The notes beneath the pieces were generated by a model. That model did not search any database, was not told the origin of the DNA, and saw only the letters and a list, made by a program, of their open reading frames with translations. Shown one piece after another: positions 53,795 to 64,000 of a DNA stretch of 64,000 nucleotides. The position numbers and the translations under genes were made by a program. Source of the DNA: Calonectria ilicicola (taxonomy: Eukaryota > Ascomycota > Sordariomycetes > Hypocreales > Nectriaceae); NCBI GenBank assembly GCA_020809705.1, contig CP085825.1, positions 6,138,001 to 6,202,000 of the forward strand, given 5' to 3'. Within the stretch, counting starts at the first letter, position 1; the number at the start of each line of letters is the position of its first letter.

Positions 53795-56386
53795 ATGGCA
53801 CCGGCAGATAAGCTCTCCTCACCCGGAGCGGTCAGCTACGACTCGAACACGATGACCGTTGGCGATGGAACCTGGGACTTTTCCAAGAATACTTTTCTTC
53901 TGCCCAACTTACAAGGTCTCAACTTTGAGACTATGCGATACAATGGTACGGTCTTTTTCGCTGGCGAAAGCATGTTCGCCCACTAACACCACGATACAGG
54001 CATGGGAAATCGATTTTCAACGCTTACGCAATACCATACGCTCATTCGAGCACACGCCGTAATGGGTGTCATGATATTCTTATTCCTAATCCCCTTCTCC
54101 GTAATGACAGCCCGATTTTACGCGCATCGCCCTGGCTGGGCTGTGAAATACCACGCCCAGATCAACATTTTGGCCGGAATCATGCTTCTGGCTGTATTCC
54201 TTCTTGGTTATTTCGCCGTCGGGCCTGAGCGAAGCCTGACAAACCCCCACCATGGCATCGGAGTTGCCATTTTTGCCATGTTTATCCTCCAGATGGTCGG
54301 AGGCCGTCTCGTGAAAGCCATCACCAAGGCTCGATCTCTGCGCATTATGCTCCACCAATGGTGTGGAAGGGCCATTGCCCTTTTGGGAATTGCCCAAGTT
54401 CCCCTCGGGCTCACCCTTTACGGCTCCCCTAAATATTGGTTTATTCTCTACGCTGTGTGGATGGCATTTCTGGTATTGTTTTACTTTATCCTGAACTACC
54501 AAAACGAAGGCCGCCGCGAGTATTATACTGGTGGTGGACGGTCCGCCTATACTGAGGACACCCGCACCCGAGTTACTGAATCAGAATATTTTGCATCCGA
54601 TCACAAGACAGATCTTGGCAGTAAATTTAGATGGTTTGGTCCCCTTGCTGCTGGAGCTGGCTTGTGGGCGTTGATGAGCCGAGGACGAAATAAGGACAAG
54701 GAACGCGCACGAAGCAGATCGCCATCTGTGGATCGAAGCCGAAGAACCGATTTTACTCAATCGCGAAGGGGTTCCACTAGCTACTTCACAGACAAATATT
54801 CTGAGCTTCCACCTTCGAAAAAGGCTACTGATGGGGCTGGTGGTGGAGGGTTCATGAAAATCCTTGCCGCTCTTGGTCTCGCAGGACTTGTATCGGGCTT
54901 TGCGAAGAAGAGACAAGACCAACGCCGAGAAGAGGAATATTCTGCTGTGTCTACTGAAACTCCTCGAAGAAATCGATCTCATCGAGTTGCCCCAACGGAA
55001 ACTGATTTCACAAGCGACTATACTGAAACAACTCGACGGACCGAGACGACTAGGCGAGAACCTGAAAGGACACGAACATCCCTTAACCACCCACCAAGGA
55101 ATGTGGCTGCTACAACTATGACACGGAGTGAGATGAGAAGCGATCTTGATTCACGATTGAGCTCAAGGCCACCAAGTACTCCGAAACGTGCAACGCATCC
55201 GAATCGATTTTCCAAACTTGAATACGACGAATCTGACTACTCATCCTACGTTAGCCCATCTCGTCGCCCGGTAGAGGAGCGAAAGAGCAGTGGCTTAGCT
55301 GGCGGTTTCCTCGGAGGCCTGGGTATGGGATGGTTTGCAAAGAAACTGGCAGACAGAAAAGCCCAAAAAGACGAGCAGCGTGTACGCGATGAAGAAGACG
55401 TAAGATCTGGTGTATCGGGTTCAAGGTTTACTGGGGACGGACATCCCTCGCCTACACGAAGAGAAAGTCGCCGCCCTCCACCACAACGACGCGGAACGGG
55501 TCATCCCGCTCGAACGGAGACAGTCATGTCATCAGAAATGACTGAATCTTCAATCGAATCTCGACCACCCCGAGGAAATTATGTCCCACCGACCGAAATG
55601 AGCACTCTACCTCCCACAATAATGCCTGTACCTGCCTCTAGCGGTCACCCTTCTAGATCCAGACAAAGCGTTGAGCACGTTTCTATGCCCGCAATGCCTC
55701 CTGATCCGCAAGGCATTCTCGTGCCTGAGTCTGATATCTCTGCTATGACACCAAGCACACGACCCCATCGATCTCGACAAGGAAAATTACCAATGGCTAC
55801 AGAAAGCGATCTTCCAGAGGGAGGGATGCGTTATTCCTCACCCAGCCTCAGCGTCAAATTAAAGGTCCACGATGATCGCGACAGAAATGTAACTCTTCGC
55901 CGCTTGACGGAGGAGGAGGCCGCCAAAGTACGTGAGAGGAGAGGATCTGAGAGTAGTATTTCTGGTCTGGATTCACCTACATCGAGGCGATATCGTCGAC
56001 GGGAAACGAGCCAGAAGAGAGCTGAATCAGCGGCCGAAAGACGTGTCGAGGATGAAGAACCCTTGTCGCCACCAAATCCGGCCTTTGCTAAATCTCGACG
56101 TGGCAAGGACTCCGCCTACTACTCTGGCCAACCTCAGCAAGGTGCACCCGCCGCTCCTCCCCCGGGATCGCTCCTCCCTCCGATTACACCATCCGCAGGC
56201 CAGACTGTGTCTAGCTTGGGCAGCATGGGCGAAAACGAATGGGCAGGAAGCCCATCTCCCCCTGGGCCTGAGAAGCCTACGCCTGCTGGATCCGTGGCAG
56301 CAGACAACCGACGACGACGAAGGGCCGAGCGAAGAAGAGCCAGCGAGGCGAGCAGAAGGCCGTCAACGGCCGATATGTACGATTAA
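53795..56386 (+). CDS. Cytochrome-b561-like membrane protein with long basic tail
   Basis: Two exons, 53795-53945 and 54000-56386, with a 54-nt intron (GTACGG donor, CTAAC branch, TACAG acceptor); 845 residues. After a soluble N-terminus of about 55 residues comes a block of four to five membrane helices with paired His at positions expected for heme b: TLIRAHAVMGVMIF, KYHAQINILAGIMLL, NPHHGIGVAIFAMFI, IMLHQWCGRAIALLG. This matches a b561/ferric-reductase-like transmembrane domain. The remaining 600 residues are highly basic and Ser/Arg-rich, broken by three Gly-rich hydrophobic segments each followed by a basic cluster (WFGPLAAGAGLWALMSRGR; MKILAALGLAGLVSGFAKKR; AGGFLGGLGMGWFAKKLADR). No DOMON domain is recognisable. 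Likely integral to the plasma or an internal membrane with a large cytosolic tail; redox role is inferred. Confidence 0.82.
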
Positions 56387-56960
56387 GAGTCTTGGATTTT
56401 CAACACTCTGGTTGGCAAAGCGATTCAACCCTAAAAATCATGACTTGAAATCTCGATGCAGCGATATTTCTCTCATCTCTCACAGCGCGACCTGAGGTTG
56501 CGACAGATTGGGCATAAGTAGGCAGTTTGTGGCGTTTCTGGATACGAATGGGTTGTCTTTTTGTTTTCCTATTCTTTTTTTTCTTTGCGCATTTTGTCAT
56601 CAATGTCGATTATGGTTGTTTATAGACATGAACGAACACTGAGACGTCTCCACGAATGAATCCCTGAGTTTTGAGAGGATGCAGGAGAGGAAATAGGGCT
56701 GGGGAGGTAATTGTGTAAATATGAAGAATCAAGAACAAGAAATGGAATGGCATGATATTGCTCAATAAGAGTTAATTTTCAAACTCAACAAACAAGTGTG
56801 CTTAAATATATAAATGTTCCTGAAGAATGACTGAGATAGATGCCATGTGTATTTTTTTTCGTGAGGCTCTAACGGTCTAGAATTAACTGCATTAAATCGG
56901 GTCCTCCCTTAGCTCATCGGATACTTTTGGTATTCTCCTGGTGACAAATGATCTTAGCTG

Positions 56961-56983
56961 AATAAATAAATAAATAAATAAAA
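56961..56983. repeat. (AAAT)n microsatellite
   Basis: Five to six tandem AAAT units. Confidence 0.9.
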
Positions 56984-57123
56984 CCTTGTTAAGTAAATTA
57001 TAAATACATATTATTATTTATTATCTTGGGATTTATTTTTTCTTTACTTTATAATTTCAAAGCTCACAGTAGGAGCCCATTCATCGCAAAACACAGTTCC
57101 CGGACCTACCCCTGGCAGTCTAG

Positions 57124-57368
57124 CAAGCGGGGGACAGAAAACACGAGACACCAAAATCTATTAGACGCCTCTTCTTCGCATAAAAACCTCAAGAAAAACA
57201 CACATTAATACAAAGGGATACATATAGCCCTATGATTATTGTGTATTCCCTAAATTAGGATTTTCTCGAGCGCTTGATGTTGTATGTAGCTCATTTTGGA
57301 TGTTGGTTTTGGGAGGAAATTGTATGTGGAGCTGATTTTGGTGTCTCATGTTTTCTGTCCCCCGCTTG
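57124..57368. repeat. Inverted repeat, 35-nt arms, 175-nt spacer
   Basis: Arm 1 is 57124-57158 and arm 2 is 57334-57368 on the opposite strand; 34 of 35 positions match, the one difference being a C/T transition. The arms hold the shared core CGGGGGACAGAAAAC. Weaker similarity continues outside the arms (TCTAGCAA near both). The pair lies 200-445 nt upstream of the GPI13 start and has no open frame across it. Confidence 0.85.
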
Positions 57369-57568
57369 TCTAGCAACGGAAGATGCGGCAGGCTCCACCT
57401 CTGCAGCAATGCTCCACTGCACCCAAACTTGGCCATATCCTCACTATCGATACGCTCAGAGGCCACGTCCGGAACCCAAACTTTTGACCTCATCCACCAC
57501 GCGTGGGCATTCAATGGCCCAAACTGTGACTGCGACCGCGCCTGCGACTCCAAGACAACCTTGATACG

Positions 57569-60500
57569 ATGGCTCCGCAAAGCCCCAAACCCAAGGGAAA
57601 GCCAGCAGCCCCGCCTTCTGAGTTCAAGCTCATCCAAGAGCAATGGCAAAAGGCCCAGCGCGCTCGCGAGGCCCAGAAGGCTCAGAAGCCCGAGGGCCTA
57701 CCTCCTGCACTGGAAAACGTGCAAGTACTTGAGCAGCGACGCGACGAGCTCGACAAACGACGCCAGAACCTCTTTGAGAAGCGATGGAGGTGGACAGTAG
57801 CCTTCTGGGCTTGGCTGCTTGTGATTCATGCTGTCGGCCTCTGGCTCTTTACTGGAGGCTTCCTCCTCACTCGCTTGGTGCTTGAGGAGAAATCTAACTG
57901 CACCCAACCACCAATCGCAAATTCCAAGGGCCTACTCAATGTCGACCGTGGCTGTTGGCACCCCAAGTCGTTCGACCGAGCCGTTGTCATTGTTATTGAC
58001 GCGTTGCGTTACGACTTTACGATTCCCGAAGACCCAGAGCAAGCGCGGCATTACCACAACTCCATCCCATTCCTTTACGAAACGGCCGCCAAGTCGCCTC
58101 AAAATGCGTTCCTCCGACCTTTCATCGCGGATCCTCCAACCACGACCCTGCAGCGACTCAAAGGCCTGACAACTGGCACCTTGCCAACCTTTATTGATGC
58201 TGGTAGCAACTTTGCAGGCACGGCCATTGATGAAGACAATATCTTGATGCAGTTGAAGGATGCTGGCAAGAAGATTGCCCATCTTGGCGATGATACATGG
58301 TGGTCTCTTTTCCCAGGATACTTCGAGCCCAACATTAGCAAGCCTTTTGACAGTTTCAACGTTTGGGACTTGCACACAGTCGACAATGGCGTTCTGGACA
58401 ATATTTTTCCTCTCCTGGACCCGAAGAAGAAGAAGAATGATTGGGATGTGCTTATTGGACACTGCCTCGGAGTTGATCATGCCGGTCACCGATATGGACC
58501 TGACCATCCCGCCATGGCTGCCAAATTGCAACAGATGAACGAATTTGTCCAAAACTTGGTCAAGAACCTAGATGACAAGACACTTCTAGTTGTTATGGGA
58601 GATCACGGAATGGATGAAAAAGGCGATCATGGTGGCGAGAGCGATGATGAAGTCCAGGCTGCGTTATGGATGTATTCCAAAAAGCCATTCTTTGGCAGAA
58701 CCTCCCCTGACTATGTGACTCCGCCAGCCGACGCCAAGACCCGACCTGTCAATCAGATTGACCTTGTACCTACACTTTCACTTCTTCTGGGAATTCCTAT
58801 TCCTTACAATAGTCTGGGTGGTCCTATCGAGGAAGCATTTGCTGGCGTCAAGGGCAATGACTGGCGCAATCTAGCAGCTGTTTCCCGAGTTGCTTCGGCT
58901 GGAATAGAGAGATACCAGGCCTCCTATTTTGAGGCTCGCGGAATGTCTCAGGGATCTGAGGCTGGATCACCATCCGACTTGTGGGCCAAAGCAACTGCTC
59001 TAACCAAGAACGACCGCGCCATCTATGAGGCCTTCAATCTGTTCCAGGAAGAGACGTTGCAGATTTGCAAAGGCCTGTGGGCCAGATTCGACATCCCCCG
59101 CATGATCATGGGCATCGTGGTATTTGGTTTGGGTGTTGTCCTCCTTCTGATGTACTCCTCTCGTGACGAGGATGATGACTTTGTCATTTTGAATGATGCC
59201 GAGCTTGATTATGCCGAGAGGAAGTTAGAGCTCATGAGTTTCAATGGCGAAATGGAGTCCCCACCCGATCATATTCTTCACCAAACCCTCCTTAAGGGCA
59301 TGTGGGATCCCAAGCTGCTATTTACACTGGCCGTCCTAATTGGTGTTGGTCTGTATCGTCAACAGCCAATGGATGGTCTCGCTGCGCTAGTTGTTGTCTT
59401 GCTCATGTCAGGCGTGGGCTCGTCTCTCCATGAGGCAGGAAAGAGTCTTTTGAACATCTTCCCCAACACTTTCTGGGGTTGGCTGGCTGTTGTCTTCACC
59501 GTTAGCCAGTCGATTGGATTTGCCGCAAACTCTTTTACGATTTGGGAAGATTCTATTTTGCTCTTCTTCATCACTACTTTTGGTGTTGTAAGCGCCATTT
59601 CTTCTTTCCGACAGGAATCCTACATTGCTCGTACAATGGGTGTGTATCACTCGATTGCCTTTATCGTTCTTGGACGTGTGGCATCGTACTCGAAACTCTG
59701 CCGCGAAGAGCAGATGCCGTATTGCACATCCACCTATTACTCCTCTGCATCATCCTCGACGTCATCTGTTTGGCAGCTCGTCATTCCATTTGTGGTCTTG
59801 ATTGTACTGCCAACTATCATCAAGTCTTTCCTTCTACCATCCCGGTCATATGAAGGATTCGCGCCCACGTGGATTGGCTTTATCTTTCCTGCCGGCCTAT
59901 TCCTAGCTGCAACTTACTGGGTCATTGATGCCGCGGACAACGGAAACTGGCTTGCCGGAAAACTTGCTGAAGGCACGCCCAAGACAATCGGCGTATACTT
60001 GGCCCAGATTGTCCTTGCTCTGGCCATCGTCGGTGGTTCAACGGCCTTCATTTGGGCACCTCCCTCAGTCTCTATTCTCACCACACCGGGAGCCTCAGGT
60101 CGACCAACAGTAACAATCTTGGGCTACGGAAATGCCATCGGTGCACGATATATCTTGCTGCCTCTCAACATCCTGCTAGCATGCCTTGTTCTGACGAAGC
60201 CTATGGGTTTCGGATCGCTTGCCATCATGATGTGGCAGATCCTTACCCTCGCTGAGATTCTAGATATTAATGATCTTAAGACCAACCCTATCGGCCCAAT
60301 TATGCTTGCCGTCCTCGGCAACTTCTACTACTTCAAGACTGGCCATCAAGCTACCCTTGCTAGTCTGCAGTGGGACAGCGCCTTTATTCCACTATTTAAT
60401 ATTCGCTACCCTTGGTCGCCGATTGTTGTTACTCTTAATACTTTTGCGGGTCAAATTCTCGCTGCTGCCAGCGTGCCTCTGCTCATCGTCTGGAAGACTG

Positions 60501-60763
60501 GCCCCAAGCAGAAGGCTGTGCTTGATACCGTGGCTCGAGGTCTTGGTGTCTTCATCGTCTACTTTGCGGTTGAAGCCCTCGCCACCATGAGCTGGGCTGG
60601 TTGGTTGCGTCGCCACCTCATGCTCTATCGCGTCTTCAGCCCGCGATTCATGATGGCTGGAGTTGCACTTATCGTGCTTGACTTGGTGGTTATTGTCGTG
60701 ACGCTGACGGGCATGCGGAGCAACACTTTATCTCTTGGCGAAGTTTTCGGTTATCCTGGCTAA
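57569..60763 (+). CDS. GPI13: GPI ethanolamine phosphate transferase 3 (GPI13/PIG-O)
   Basis: Endoplasmic-reticulum enzyme adding phosphoethanolamine to the third mannose of the GPI precursor, the step that makes the anchor ready for attachment to protein. Single exon, 1064 residues. A cytosolic N-terminus of about 75 residues with a charged helical stretch precedes the first membrane segment (about 74-98). The lumenal alkaline-phosphatase-like domain has the metal motifs VIVIDALRYDF (about 141-150), IGHCLGVDHAGHRYGP and LLVVMGDHGMDEKGDHGG, with FIADPPTTTLQRLKGLTTG. From about 510 onward come a dozen or more hydrophobic helices. The sequence TTTLQRLKGLTTGTLPTFID is typical of PIG-O rather than of Mcd4 or Gpi7. 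The ATG at 57569 is the first in frame. Essential gene in yeasts (family knowledge). Confidence 0.95.
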   Translation: MAPQSPKPKGKPAAPPSEFKLIQEQWQKAQRAREAQKAQKPEGLPPALENVQVLEQRRDELDKRRQNLFEKRWRWTVAFWAWLLVIHAVGLWLFTGGFLLTRLVLEEKSNCTQPPIANSKGLLNVDRGCWHPKSFDRAVVIVIDALRYDFTIPEDPEQARHYHNSIPFLYETAAKSPQNAFLRPFIADPPTTTLQRLKGLTTGTLPTFIDAGSNFAGTAIDEDNILMQLKDAGKKIAHLGDDTWWSLFPGYFEPNISKPFDSFNVWDLHTVDNGVLDNIFPLLDPKKKKNDWDVLIGHCLGVDHAGHRYGPDHPAMAAKLQQMNEFVQNLVKNLDDKTLLVVMGDHGMDEKGDHGGESDDEVQAALWMYSKKPFFGRTSPDYVTPPADAKTRPVNQIDLVPTLSLLLGIPIPYNSLGGPIEEAFAGVKGNDWRNLAAVSRVASAGIERYQASYFEARGMSQGSEAGSPSDLWAKATALTKNDRAIYEAFNLFQEETLQICKGLWARFDIPRMIMGIVVFGLGVVLLLMYSSRDEDDDFVILNDAELDYAERKLELMSFNGEMESPPDHILHQTLLKGMWDPKLLFTLAVLIGVGLYRQQPMDGLAALVVVLLMSGVGSSLHEAGKSLLNIFPNTFWGWLAVVFTVSQSIGFAANSFTIWEDSILLFFITTFGVVSAISSFRQESYIARTMGVYHSIAFIVLGRVASYSKLCREEQMPYCTSTYYSSASSSTSSVWQLVIPFVVLIVLPTIIKSFLLPSRSYEGFAPTWIGFIFPAGLFLAATYWVIDAADNGNWLAGKLAEGTPKTIGVYLAQIVLALAIVGGSTAFIWAPPSVSILTTPGASGRPTVTILGYGNAIGARYILLPLNILLACLVLTKPMGFGSLAIMMWQILTLAEILDINDLKTNPIGPIMLAVLGNFYYFKTGHQATLASLQWDSAFIPLFNIRYPWSPIVVTLNTFAGQILAAASVPLLIVWKTGPKQKAVLDTVARGLGVFIVYFAVEALATMSWAGWLRRHLMLYRVFSPRFMMAGVALIVLDLVVIVVTLTGMRSNTLSLGEVFGYPG

Positions 60764-61075
60764 AATATGCCCAGTACTGTTGTTTTACTATGTCTCATCA
60801 CATGCTTAGAATTTTCCAAAAGATGTAAAGAATGTACGATATGAGTGGGCATGTGGGTGTATACTACTGGTCATGTCGTCGGCAAACATCAATATATTAT
60901 GTTACAATAAAATAGGGGGGATGGTGTTGGAGAGCAGAGGGCAAGGTTGGGGACGTTGTTCCTGTACCGCATTTTAGGCGCATCTAAGTCTCTAAATATC
61001 ACAGCCTTTCGGCGTTTTCATTTTATATCATATCTTCAGGCCAAATCTTGTCTATCGAGTTCAGACTCCCCATGC
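60764..61075. other. Convergent 3' intergenic region
   Basis: Between GPI13 and HTD2 stops; no gene recognised. Confidence 0.6.
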
Positions 61076-62192
61076 TTACTCGTTTCGCGGCATCAATTCT
61101 GCCGTCCCCTTGACAGCTAATCCGCCCTCGGGCCCCTCGACCCATACATCCCAGCGCGTTTGCTCGTCGCTAGGCCGGGAAACGGGCCGTACGGAAATTG
61201 TCATACGTTCACTAACATAAAGGGGCGCATGGTTTCGGTAGCTAAAACGGCGTACGAAAGCGCCATCGCCCAAGTGATCGGAGAGAACACGGAGCATGAG
61301 AACCAGAGTCAGCGGCCCATGGACTAGCAAGGCGCGGTGACCGTCGACGTCACGGGCGTAAAGCGGATCCAAATGTATAAAGTGGGCATTGAAGGAGAGA
61401 GCTGAGAAGTGGATGAGGTGAATGGGGCCGGGCGTTAGGGAGACGGAATGCGTTGCAGGATGAGGATCTACGCACATGGTGTTAGTTCTTGAGTCAGGTG
61501 GAAACATATTGGGAAAGCATACACCGGATGAGACGTGGTTGAGGAGCAGCAGCGGCGGCGGCGGCAGAAGTCGAAATTGGCTGCTGCTTCATGAAAACAA
61601 GGGTTCTCTGTTCTTCAATCTCCCACTCGCTTCTCGCTTCGGCCGGCTCATGGCCGAGCCCGTACTTCCTCCAGACGTCCACAAACACCTTTTCATCCCC
61701 GGCCTTGCCCTTGAGCTGCACGTCCTCAATCGTCTCCCGGCACATGACCGACCGACAATCCAGCCGCAGGTCCGCAGCGGCCCTGACCCCAAACGTCAGC
61801 TCTCCTCCGGCCCAGACCCGCCGCGTAAACGGCGGGCCGGGCGAGTGGTCCGGGTCCGCGCCGTCGGGCACGAGGGCCGAGGGCGGCAGTTGGATGGGGA
61901 AGTAGACGAGGTGGTGTCCCTGTGGAAGGGCGCGCGGCGGTGACGAGATGGCTGGCGACGACGACGACAACGCTGATGGGGATGAAGGGTGTAGAAGGTC
62001 GGTGACTGTTGTGGTGAGGAGGTGAGAGGGCATGGGCGAGAGGTAGTCGGGAATGACTTTTGGAGCATGGGCTTTGAGGGCGTCCATGGCGGCCGCGACA
62101 GATGAGGCCGATGAGGTTGTGCTATAGGCCCGACAAGCTATGAAGCCGCGCTGGCGGCCCAACACCGAAGCTGGTCTCAAAAACGTCTTCAT
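61076..62192 (-). CDS. HTD2: Mitochondrial 3-hydroxyacyl-thioester dehydratase (Htd2-like)
   Basis: Dehydratase of mitochondrial type II fatty-acid synthesis, the route that supplies octanoyl groups for lipoate. Two exons, 62192-61523 and 61467-61076, giving 353 residues. The intron of 55 nt uses donor GTATGC (phase 1) and acceptor GCGTAG; a nearby donor GTGTAT (two nt upstream in transcription) would break the frame. The N-terminus (MKTFLRPASVLGRQRGFIA, then CRAYSTTSSAS) is a typical mitochondrial presequence. Exon 1 has the N-terminal half hotdog region (RRVWAGGELTFG, RETIEDVQLKGKAGDEKVFV, WEIEEQRTLVFM). Exon 2 carries the catalytic hotdog half: HFSALSFNAHFIHLDPLYAR followed by LLVHGPLTLVLML, where the His residues of the hydratase motif lie. 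An Ala run precedes the junction. Orthology to Htd2 inferred from these motifs. Confidence 0.85.
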
Positions 62193-63039
62193 CTTTTTTT
62201 TCTTGGTCTTCTCAATCCTACCTTAGTACAGCTCTCAACACCTGAGCCGCAAGGATGCAAACAATCAAGTCTCGGTATCTGTGTGATGTGATGCTTGTAT
62301 ACAACAACTCTTCCTTTGCCGACGCCGATGCCGATGGTTTCCGCTCTTGGGAGAGAAAGTTTTGGATGTAGCACCCGGAAGCACAGCTCACAATCGAGTC
62401 CAAAGACTTTTTCCGGTGGCAGCCAGGGTTGGTCGTGAGCTAGATTAGACCTCTTTACTTTGTTTGAAACAGCACGTTGTGGTGCCGTTGTTGTGTTGAA
62501 CCGATTAGTTGTAGCTCGGGAGTTGACCAGCGCTCACCCAGCGAAATTTCCAATGGGGGAATTGGATATGCTTAGAGCCCCACGTCAGCTTCGCGACAAA
62601 GACACAATTCACCACAATCAACAGGCTGGAAAGGGACAATGCAGGCTCTTCAAGCATACTTTCCAACCTCTTCGCAAATTACTCATCAACCTCTTTTTTA
62701 TTCTTCGTCATTACTAGATGGTAGAGTAGCTTTGCAGCCCCGAGGCAATTACATACGTCCTCCTCACCCATTTTTCTTGCAACATCTACATGATAAAAGA
62801 TGTTATTTTCCCAATTACGTCAAGACCATCCCCGGCTCTTCATCAAGCCAAGGGGGCGCAATCTGGGGCCCATAAAAGAGATGGTTCTATCCTTCGCGGT
62901 TCCCAACAGCCCAAAATCCCCCGGACGCCTAGCATCCGCATCACATTATCTTGCGCTTTTGAAACCTCCCAGCGGGAAGCACTGACCGCACCCGGTACAG
63001 TGGGATTCATGGATTCGCATTTGCCACCGGCAAGTCAAC
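62193..63039. other. Intergenic region upstream of HTD2
   Basis: 0.85 kb between HTD2 start and the 3' end of the sphingolipid methyltransferase (both minus). No gene supported. Confidence 0.6.
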
Positions 63040-64000
63040 TTAGGAAAGGTACTCGGAAGGAGACTTGACGTTGTTCTTGGCAGCCCAGGCCTGGAGATCA
63101 GCACGGGTGTTATTCAGAGCATCCGAGAGGGCAAACTGAGTGGGGACACCCTCGATTCGGTGGGTCGAGTTGAGGTTCTTGACAAGGGTGATCTGGAAGC
63201 AAGTGGCACTGCCCTGGCGGGAGACGATGGTAGAGTAAGCCAGGAAGTACTCCCAAATCTATTTTAGCGAATATGTTAGTCAAACTGTCCGGACTTCAAA
63301 TACTCAACCAGGAAAACTTACGCGGAACCATCTCTTGCCGTACTTAGCCTCAACCTTCTCACGGTTGGCCATCCAGTTGCGGTACCATCTCCAGAGAGTG
63401 GCAGAGTAGTGAACACCAATAGTGTCAACGTGCTTGACCTCGAAGCCAACGCCCTCAAGCTTGTCGATAACCCAGCCAAGAGGAGTAGAAGCATCAGCAC
63501 CAGGGAAAATGTACTTGTTCATGAAGAGACCCCAGGTGAAATCCTCATACTGCCAAGCCTTACGGAGACCAGCGTACTGAAGGAAGAAGACACCATCATC
63601 GTCGAGCATGTTGTAAACCTGGGTAAGGAAGGTGGAGAAGTGGCGGATACCGACGTGCTCAGACATCTCGAGACTGGTAATCTTCTTGTAGCCACCCTCG
63701 GGAACAGGAGTGTCACGGTAATCCATGCACAGAATCTTGCTCTGGTCCTCAGGAATTCCGACCTTGCGCATAGCAGCGTTACCCCAGGCAGTCTGGTTGC
63801 GACCAAGAGTGATACCAGTAACCTTAGCACCATAGTTCTCACTGGCGAAGCGGGCAAGAGTACCCCAACCGCAGCCAAGATCAAGCATGGTGTCGCCCTC
63901 CTGGAGATCAATCTTTTCACAGACGACAGCAAGCTTGTTGTCCTGGAGCTCCTCAAGGGTCTCCTCCTTGGTGATGTCGGAGATGATACCGGAGGTGTAG
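63040..64000 (-). CDS. Sphingolipid C9-methyltransferase, 5' part outside window
   Basis: S-adenosylmethionine-dependent enzyme of the cyclopropane-fatty-acid-synthase superfamily that methylates C9 of the sphingoid base of fungal glucosylceramide. Two exons visible: right edge to 63322, and 63258-63040; the 63-nt intron has donor GTAAGT and acceptor AATAG, phase 0. Motifs: LQEGDTMLDLGCGWGTLARF (SAM-binding loop), GYKKITSLEMSEHVGIRHF, FFLQYAGLRKAWQYEDFTWG, MNKYIFPGADASTPLGWVID, and the C-terminal WEYFLAYSTIVSRQGSATCF with ending SPSEYLS. These phrases fit the fungal sphingolipid methyltransferases better than bacterial cyclopropane synthases. The N-terminal membrane segments expected for the family lie beyond position 64000. 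Confidence 0.92.

Larger units (their letters stand above)
56387..57568. other. Intergenic region with inverted repeat
   Basis: 1.2 kb between the b561-like gene and GPI13. A/T-rich, with an AAAT tandem tract and a 35-nt inverted repeat pair (separate entries). No gene supported. Confidence 0.6.

Overview
The window is nuclear DNA of a filamentous ascomycete (Pezizomycotina). The gene set and protein styles look like a Sordariomycete, probably Hypocreales, but that placement is a judgement from recognised proteins, not a search result. Evidence: short introns (about 45-105 nt) with GT..AG ends and CTAAC/CTAAT branch sites, Zn2Cys6 regulator, INSIG and HeLo families, fungal GPI and sphingolipid enzymes, and no operons. 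No rRNA, tRNA, CRISPR or intact transposon was seen.

Layout. 1-7.4 kb: the 5' part of an NADH pyrophosphatase gene running off the left edge, a divergent PQ-loop vacuolar amino-acid transporter with a 23-nt exon, an unrecognised coiled-coil protein, and dephospho-CoA kinase with a C-terminal membrane segment. 9-18 kb: TIM23, then three unrecognised plus-strand genes (one globular, two low-complexity; one of these is a Lys-rich/acidic polyampholyte). 18-34 kb: a two-RING/LON protein, a gene-poor 4.4 kb stretch, a small two-exon unknown protein, an INSIG-like sterol regulator, the WD40 ribosome-assembly factor MAK11, and an Ark/Prk-type actin/endocytosis kinase in three exons. 36-38.6 kb: a 71-residue three-exon cysteine-rich CYSTM protein convergent with a HeLo-domain plus pseudokinase protein. 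38.6-51 kb: another 4.5 kb gene-poor stretch, a Zn2Cys6 regulator, a half-size ABCG transporter with a cluster of CCAAT boxes upstream, and a five-exon secreted GH5 exo-beta-1,3-glucanase. 51-64 kb: a repeat-like gene-free stretch, a cytochrome-b561-like membrane protein with long basic tail, a 35-nt inverted repeat, the GPI ethanolamine-phosphate transferase GPI13, mitochondrial 3-hydroxyacyl-thioester dehydratase HTD2, and the 3' part of a sphingolipid C9-methyltransferase running off the right edge.

Most genes are core housekeeping (CoA synthesis, mitochondrial import, ribosome assembly, GPI anchors, mitochondrial fatty-acid synthesis, sphingolipids) and need not act together. The most interesting item is the HeLo-pseudokinase, whose architecture (membrane-acting four-helix-type domain fused to a catalytically degraded kinase fold) parallels the animal necroptosis effector MLKL. 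Its first coding exon, which carries the hydrophobic N-terminal helix, is joined by what appears to be a GC-AG intron and would be lost in a naive gene model. Exon boundaries below were worked out by hand from reading frame, splice signals and family conservation; all multi-exon models keep an open frame with total lengths divisible by three.
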